From contig JAEZLH010000017.1 of assembly GCA_023435895.1 (NCBI GenBank), forward strand, positions 558,001-622,000: a DNA stretch of 64,000 nt, written 5' to 3'. The notes below the pieces were generated by a model. The model made no database searches, was not told the DNA's origin, and saw only the letters and a program-made list of their open reading frames with translations. Of the stretch, positions 59,215 to 64,000 are shown one piece after another. Made by a program: the position numbers and the translations under genes. Position 1 is the stretch's first letter. Every line of letters starts with the position of its first letter. Origin of the DNA: Bacillota bacterium. Lineage in GTDB: Bacteria; Bacillota; Clostridia; Lachnospirales; Lachnospiraceae.

Positions 59215-60855
59215 TTAATCTTCTTTCGCCTCATCCTCAGCTTCAAACTCACAGATTTGTCTCTTTCTAGCCATTTCATCGCTTTCCAGATATTCATCAT
59301 AGGAAGAAATCTTATCAATCAGATGACCGTTTACGATTTCCATAATACGGTTAGCAGTTGTTTGGATGAACTGATGGTCAGGTGAGGTAAATAGTGCAAC
59401 GCCGGGGAATTTGATCATACCGTTATTTAATGCGGTAATGGATTCCATATCAAGGTGGTTGGTAGGCTCATCAAGAATTAATACATTAGCGCCCATGATC
59501 ATCATCTTGGAAAGCATAACACGAACACGTTCACCACCGGAGAGAACATTAACTTTCTTAGAACCTTCCTCGCCGGCAAATAACATTCTACCCATGAAAC
59601 CACGTACATAGGTCACATCCTTTTCAGGAGAGAAGGGCATTAAGAAATCAACAATTGTCTCATCCCCTGCAAAAAGCTTGGTGTTATCTTTAGGGAAATA
59701 AGCGGAAGTAGTGGTAATACCCCATTTGTAAGAGCCTTCATCCGGTTCCATTTCACCTGCAAGAATCTTAAATAATGTAGTAGAGGCTGCTGTATTGGGT
59801 CCTACAAATGCGATTTTATCTTCACGACCTACAAGGAAGGAGATATTATCAAGAACCTTAACACCATCTATGGTCTTGGATAAATTCTCTACGGTTAATA
59901 CCTCATTACCGATTTCACGATTGGGTCTAAAATCAATATAGGGGTATTTACGACTGGACGGTCTGATGTCATCAAGCTCAATTTTCTCAAGTGCCTTCTT
60001 ACGAGAAGTAGCTTGCTTTGATTTGGAAGCATTAGCACTGAAGCGCTGAATGAAATCTTGCAACTCTTTAATCTTTTCTTCCTTCTTCTTGTTAGCATCT
60101 TTCAATTGTTTTACCATCAACTGACTGGATTCATACCAGAAGTCATAGTTACCGGAGTAAAGCTGAATTTTAGCATAATCGATATCAGCAATATGGGTAC
60201 ATACCTTATTTAAGAAATAACGGTCATGGGATACCACGATAACGGTATTCTCAAAATTAATTAGGAATTCCTCTAACCAACGAATTGCTTCCAGATCCAA
60301 ATGGTTGGTAGGCTCATCGAGTAAAAGAATATCAGGATTACCAAAGAGTGCCTGTGCAAGCAATACCTTCACCTTCTGGCTACCGCTTAGTTCACTCATT
60401 TTCTTATAATGCAGTTCGGTATCAATACCCAAACCATTTAAGAGAGAAGCGGCATTGGATTCTGCTTCCCATCCGTCCATAGCTGCAAATTCACCTTCCA
60501 GCTCACTGGCACGGATACCGTCTTCCTCTGTGAAGTCTTCTTTTGCATAGATTACTTCTTTTTCTTTTGAAATTTCATAGAGACGTTTGTTACCCATAAT
60601 TACAGTTTCTAATACTTCAAATGCATCGTATTTAAAGTGATCCTGTTGTAAGAAGGATAATCTTTGTCCCGGAGTGATGATAATATCACCCTTACTGGCC
60701 TCAATCTGACCGTTTAATATTTTAAGAAACGTTGATTTACCTGCGCCATTAGCACCGATTAAACCGTAGCAGTTGCCCTCTGTAAATTTAATATTTACAT
60801 CTTCGAACAATGCACGCTTTCCTAATCTTAAAGTTACGTTACTAGCCTGAATCAT
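59215..60855 (-). CDS. ABC-F family ATPase with degenerate second nucleotide-binding domain
   Basis: 546 residues, two ABC domains joined by a charged helical linker (DANKKKEEKIKELQDFIQRFSANASKSKQATSRKKALEK). ABC-F proteins act on ribosomes. Domain 1 is intact: GANGAGKSTFL, LSGSQKVKVLL, LLLDEPTNHLDL, VVSHDRYF. In domain 2 the Walker A reads GPNTAASTTLF (no lysine) and the switch reads TSPDHQF (proline for the usual histidine), though LSGGERVRV and LDEPTNHLDM remain. Domain 2 probably binds or hydrolyses ATP poorly. ATG 60855 follows GGGAGG; a longer frame is unsupported. Confidence 0.9.
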   Translation of the reverse strand: MIQASNVTLRLGKRALFEDVNIKFTEGNCYGLIGANGAGKSTFLKILNGQIEASKGDIIITPGQRLSFLQQDHFKYDAFEVLETVIMGNKRLYEISKEKEVIYAKEDFTEEDGIRASELEGEFAAMDGWEAESNAASLLNGLGIDTELHYKKMSELSGSQKVKVLLAQALFGNPDILLLDEPTNHLDLEAIRWLEEFLINFENTVIVVSHDRYFLNKVCTHIADIDYAKIQLYSGNYDFWYESSQLMVKQLKDANKKKEEKIKELQDFIQRFSANASKSKQATSRKKALEKIELDDIRPSSRKYPYIDFRPNREIGNEVLTVENLSKTIDGVKVLDNISFLVGREDKIAFVGPNTAASTTLFKILAGEMEPDEGSYKWGITTTSAYFPKDNTKLFAGDETIVDFLMPFSPEKDVTYVRGFMGRMLFAGEEGSKKVNVLSGGERVRVMLSKMMIMGANVLILDEPTNHLDMESITALNNGMIKFPGVALFTSPDHQFIQTTANRIMEIVNGHLIDKISSYDEYLESDEMARKRQICEFEAEDEAKED

Positions 60856-61172
60856 GTAAAACCTCCCGAAAATACTTCCATACAAGGAATATCAACGGAT
60901 AAGTTCCTTGCATGAATTATAAAATATCGCCATTTTCTATTGTAACTTATATTCTTGAATTTGCAAGTAATTTTTACTACCGAATTTTAGGAAATTTCAC
61001 TAGTCATATGGTAGTATTATGGTATATAATGAAGAAAAAAGATGAATAAACTCATTTGAACATTTAATTAATAAGGTAAGAAAAAATGACATCACGAATC
61101 CGCAGAATGAATAGCTGATAACTCATATACATAATGAGATAAGCGACGTTTATTATCATGGGGAGGTAAATA
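60856..61172. other. Divergent intergenic region, 317 bp
   Basis: AT-rich promoter region of the ABC-F gene and the GGDEF-EAL gene. No clear operator or RNA. Confidence 0.45.
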
Positions 61173-63752
61173 ATGAGAAAAATGTCTAAGTATTTGAAAT
61201 TTATAGTATTTTTTGTGATGTTTTTTCTTTTCACGAATACTTCAATTGTACGTGCGGATAGTCAGGATGCATTAAAGAACGTGCTGATTCTTAATTCCTA
61301 TCATCAGAGTCTTAGTTGGACGAAAGGCCAAACGGAAGGCATGGTGGAAGAATTAAAGAAAACCAATAATAATATTGATATTGTAATTGAGAATATGGAT
61401 TGGAAGAACTATCCGACTGAGGAGAATCTGGATTATCTATTTGACTATTATCAGTATAAATATTCAAATAAAAAGATTGATCTTATCTTAACAACGGATG
61501 ACAAAGCTCTGCAATTTGCATTACAGAACAGAGAAAAATTGTTTTCCAATGCACCGATAGTGTTCAGTGGTGTGAATCAAGAAAGTGCGGATCAACTCAC
61601 CAAAGGATATGATAGAGTGACGGGGGTTCTGGAAGAAACCTATCCGGCAGAGTCCGTTGGTTTGGCCAGGCAAATTAATCCATCAATTAAAAATGTATAT
61701 TTAATCTATGATAATTCAGAAAGCGGTAGGGCAACGGGTCATTATGCTGTGGAACAAATTCAGAAGAAATATGGGGACGTGAATATTGTTTCATTGAATA
61801 ATTTAAGCTACGAAAGCCTGCTTGGAGTGGTACATAATTTAAAGAAGGATAGCATTGTATTAATGACCACCTATATGAAGGATGTACATGGCACCATTGT
61901 TGAAATGGATCATGCAATCAGGGATGTAAGTGCGAAAAGTTCTGTCCCGGTATATCATCTCTACGACTTTGGATTAAATAACGGAGTGGTTGGAGGAGTA
62001 ATGCAAAGTAGCGCGAAACAGGGCAAGGCAGCGGTGGGTGTCGCTATTCGAGTTCTGGATGGATCAGATGCGAGCAAAATTCCTTATGTCATACCGGATT
62101 CAAAGCAATCGGTAATGGATTATCATCAGATGAAACTATTTGGTATTACCAAAGGGATGGTACCAAAGGGAATTGAAATTATCAATAAGCCCTTCTCTTT
62201 TTATGAGACATATAAAACCCTTGTACTGGCAGTGGCGGCTATTATTGCAGGGTTAATTATATTTATTAATATTCTGCTATTCTACATTCGCAAAATTAAC
62301 AGGATGAAGAAGAATCTTGCAGAAAATCATGAAGAGTTGACACAGCTTTACGAAGAATTGACTGCATCGGATGAAGAGATGAGGCAGCAGTATGATGAAA
62401 TTGTGCAGATCAATGAGAAAATCCGAATTGGAGATGAGAAGCTTACCTATCTTGCCTATCATGATGTTTTAACGGGATTACTGAATAAACTATCCCTTTA
62501 TGAGAATTCCTCTGCCATATTTGCAAGTAATGATAAGAAGGCGGCCTTATTATTTATCGATATCGATAATTTTAAAAATGTGAACGATACCCTTGGTCAT
62601 GCTTTTGGTGACTTAATCATTAAGGATATCAGTGAGAAGATTAGAGGATTATTTCAATATAATGACCATATCTATCGATTGAGCGGTGATGAATTCATTG
62701 TGCTTTTCCCGGATATTGAGAATGTGAAAGAGGCTCAGGAGGGAGCTGAGAATATCTTGAATCTATTCTCAAAGGAGATAAAGATTCAAGACAGTTTGCT
62801 TCGAATCAGTGTAAGTATTGGTATTGCAATACATCCGGATCATGGCAACCGACTAGAGCATTTATTAAAATATGCGGATATCGCCATGTATAAGGTAAAA
62901 GAAAGCGGCAAGAAGAACTTTATGGTATATGATCCATTTTTGAGTGATGCCTTTAATGAAAGAGTCAATATGGAGAAATACTTAGAGAAGGCACTTGATA
63001 ATAATGAGTTCGAATTACACTATCAACCCCAAATTGATCCAATGACAAGTAAAATAGTGGGGTTTGAGGCGTTGCTTCGCTGGAATAGCCCGGAGCTAGG
63101 AAGAGTTTCTCCCCTACGATTTATCAAGGTGGCAGAGGATACTAGATACATTATCCCCCTTGGAACCTGGGTCATAAAGACCGCCTGCGCATTCTTAAGA
63201 CAGATACTGGATATGGGATATACGGATATGAATATGGCGATTAATATATCGATTTTGCAGTTATTGCAGTCGGATTTTTGTGATATTGTATTGGATACAT
63301 TAAAGGAGTATCATCTTGATCCGAAGTGTTTGGAGTTAGAAATCACAGAATCCATTCTGATGGAGTCCGTGGAAAGCATCGAAAATGATTTGAAGAAATT
63401 AAACGAGCACAATATTAATATTGCTCTGGATGATTTTGGTAAAGGATATTCTTCATTAAGCTACCTCAGTCAGCTTCCGATTAACACCTTAAAGGTCGAT
63501 AAATCCTTTATTGATTGTATTACTTATGAAAATGATAATACTTTAATCGGACATATTGTGGCCCTTGGTAAGAGCATGGGAATGAGTGTTATTGCAGAAG
63601 GGGTTGAGAAGCAGGAACAGCTGGAATATCTGATGCAGTATCATTGCGACAAGATTCAAGGGTATTATTACAGCAAGCCGCTGCCGGAGCAGGAGCTACT
63701 GAAATTACTAAATCAATCCGGTGAGTTGATGACAAGAAAAATAGTACCATAA
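61173..63752 (+). CDS. Membrane GGDEF-EAL protein with ABC-type extracellular sensor
   Basis: 859 residues. Signal peptide about 1-28. Extracellular periplasmic-binding-type sensor of the ABC_sub_bind family, about 36-330 (VLILNSYHQSLSWTKGQTEGM, LILTTDDKALQFAL, PIVFSGVN). Membrane segment about 349-372, coiled coil to about 420, GGDEF domain with SGDEF at 504-508, and EAL domain from about 600 with EALLRW at 632, ITESILM, DDFGKGYSS and AEGVEK intact. No RxxD inhibitory site is visible. Likely a c-di-GMP phosphodiesterase; cyclase activity is doubtful. GGGGAGG precedes the ATG. Confidence 0.9.
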   Translation: MRKMSKYLKFIVFFVMFFLFTNTSIVRADSQDALKNVLILNSYHQSLSWTKGQTEGMVEELKKTNNNIDIVIENMDWKNYPTEENLDYLFDYYQYKYSNKKIDLILTTDDKALQFALQNREKLFSNAPIVFSGVNQESADQLTKGYDRVTGVLEETYPAESVGLARQINPSIKNVYLIYDNSESGRATGHYAVEQIQKKYGDVNIVSLNNLSYESLLGVVHNLKKDSIVLMTTYMKDVHGTIVEMDHAIRDVSAKSSVPVYHLYDFGLNNGVVGGVMQSSAKQGKAAVGVAIRVLDGSDASKIPYVIPDSKQSVMDYHQMKLFGITKGMVPKGIEIINKPFSFYETYKTLVLAVAAIIAGLIIFINILLFYIRKINRMKKNLAENHEELTQLYEELTASDEEMRQQYDEIVQINEKIRIGDEKLTYLAYHDVLTGLLNKLSLYENSSAIFASNDKKAALLFIDIDNFKNVNDTLGHAFGDLIIKDISEKIRGLFQYNDHIYRLSGDEFIVLFPDIENVKEAQEGAENILNLFSKEIKIQDSLLRISVSIGIAIHPDHGNRLEHLLKYADIAMYKVKESGKKNFMVYDPFLSDAFNERVNMEKYLEKALDNNEFELHYQPQIDPMTSKIVGFEALLRWNSPELGRVSPLRFIKVAEDTRYIIPLGTWVIKTACAFLRQILDMGYTDMNMAINISILQLLQSDFCDIVLDTLKEYHLDPKCLELEITESILMESVESIENDLKKLNEHNINIALDDFGKGYSSLSYLSQLPINTLKVDKSFIDCITYENDNTLIGHIVALGKSMGMSVIAEGVEKQEQLEYLMQYHCDKIQGYYYSKPLPEQELLKLLNQSGELMTRKIVP

Positions 63753-63754
63753 AG

Positions 63755-63815
63755 AAGAGCTTGATTACAGTACACCGAAGCATAATTCGGATATAAAGTA
63801 ATCAAGCTCTTTTCG
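63755..63815. terminator. Terminator between converging genes
   Basis: AAGAGCTTGATTAC and GTAATCAAGCTCTT form a 14-bp stem followed by TTTT. An inner hairpin CCGAA/TTCGG lies in the loop. Confidence 0.88.
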
Positions 63816-63895
63816 TCATTAAAGTATTAGAATGAACTTTATACGGCTTTGCAATACATTAAATAAATTTGTTGATGGTTTTACAAATATTCTTA

Positions 63896-64000
63896 TTATG
63901 CTTGTACTGCAATCTCTTCCAAACGATCGATAATGGGTAGATGCTGGGTGCAAAGAGATTCGCATTGACCGCATTTAATGCATTCTGCTGCTTTCTCAAC
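63896..64000 (-). CDS. C-terminus of a [4Fe-4S] aldo/keto reductase-type protein, cut by the window edge
   Basis: The minus strand reads 34 codons to a stop at 63896: AAECIKCGQCESLCTQHLPI, then a short helix. C-x2-C-x2-C-x3-C plus QHLPI is the ferredoxin-type tail of clostridial aldo/keto reductases (COG1453-like). The catalytic part lies outside the window, so other ferredoxin-tailed oxidoreductases remain possible. Confidence 0.7.
   Translation of the reverse strand, partial: VEKAAECIKCGQCESLCTQHLPIIDRLEEIAVQA

Overview
The window looks like the chromosome of a low-GC anaerobic Firmicute, most likely a clostridium of the Lachnospiraceae type close to plant-degrading species such as Lachnoclostridium phytofermentans. 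This is inferred from the AT-rich sequence, strong AGGAGG ribosome sites, a type III glutamine synthetase (GlnN), a FabT-FabK fatty-acid cluster, oxygen-sensitive glycyl-radical and dihydroxy-acid enzymes, and a secreted GH5-CBM2 cellulase. No database search was possible.

Layout. 1-9.3 kb is an accessory island ending at an intact tRNA-Gly(GCC) gene. It carries unrecognised small proteins, a PHP-domain phosphatase, a BlaI/BlaR1-type repressor-protease pair and a membrane-anchored XRE regulator. It also carries gene relics: a VOC-fold fragment, two tyrosine-recombinase fragments and at least four 3'-end pieces of tRNA genes. It reads as the worn remains of repeated integration at tRNA-Gly. 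9.4-14.1 kb holds a nitroreductase with its AraC regulator, mutY, an SH3b lipoprotein and a LysR regulator.

14.1-31 kb is amino-acid metabolism: leuBCD with a divergent LysR gene and a well-placed LysR-type site, ilvD-ilvB, and serC-serA-DUF1015. Between them lie a nucleotidyltransferase, a LysM/Asn-rich repeat protein, a DUF1540 peptide, an AI-2E family permease and a phosphate transporter pair (pit + DUF47) with a Pho-box-like array upstream.

31-38 kb holds a glycyl-radical enzyme and its activase. The enzyme has every active-site residue expected of trans-4-hydroxy-L-proline dehydratase (HypD) at the expected numbering. It is flanked by a solute-binding lipoprotein on one side and a polar amino-acid ABC permease/ATPase pair on the other. 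Hydroxyproline from plant wall glycoproteins is a plausible substrate. glnN follows at 39-41 kb behind a terminator-like hairpin.

41.2-51.5 kb is a complete type II fatty-acid synthesis cluster, fabT-fabH-acpP-fabK-fabD-fabG-fabF-accB-fabZ-accC-accD-accA. A perfect FabT palindrome overlaps the fabT promoter, and a weaker FabT-like sequence lies in a second promoter before fabZ. 52-64 kb holds a DUF2500 protein, a C39-like peptidase, an AraC/GyrI regulator, a lipoprotein with two hydrolase domains (the first lacking its nucleophile), the GH5-CBM2 cellulase behind a tandem repeat, an ABC-F ATPase with a degenerate second nucleotide site, a GGDEF-EAL sensor, and the end of a ferredoxin-type oxidoreductase.

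The most notable non-genic signals are the stacked tRNA-Gly relics, a family of short degenerate repeats in the intergenic regions between 26.8 and 32.4 kb, and a promoter-plus-terminator unit that would make an RNA of under 100 nt ahead of the ABC permease operon.
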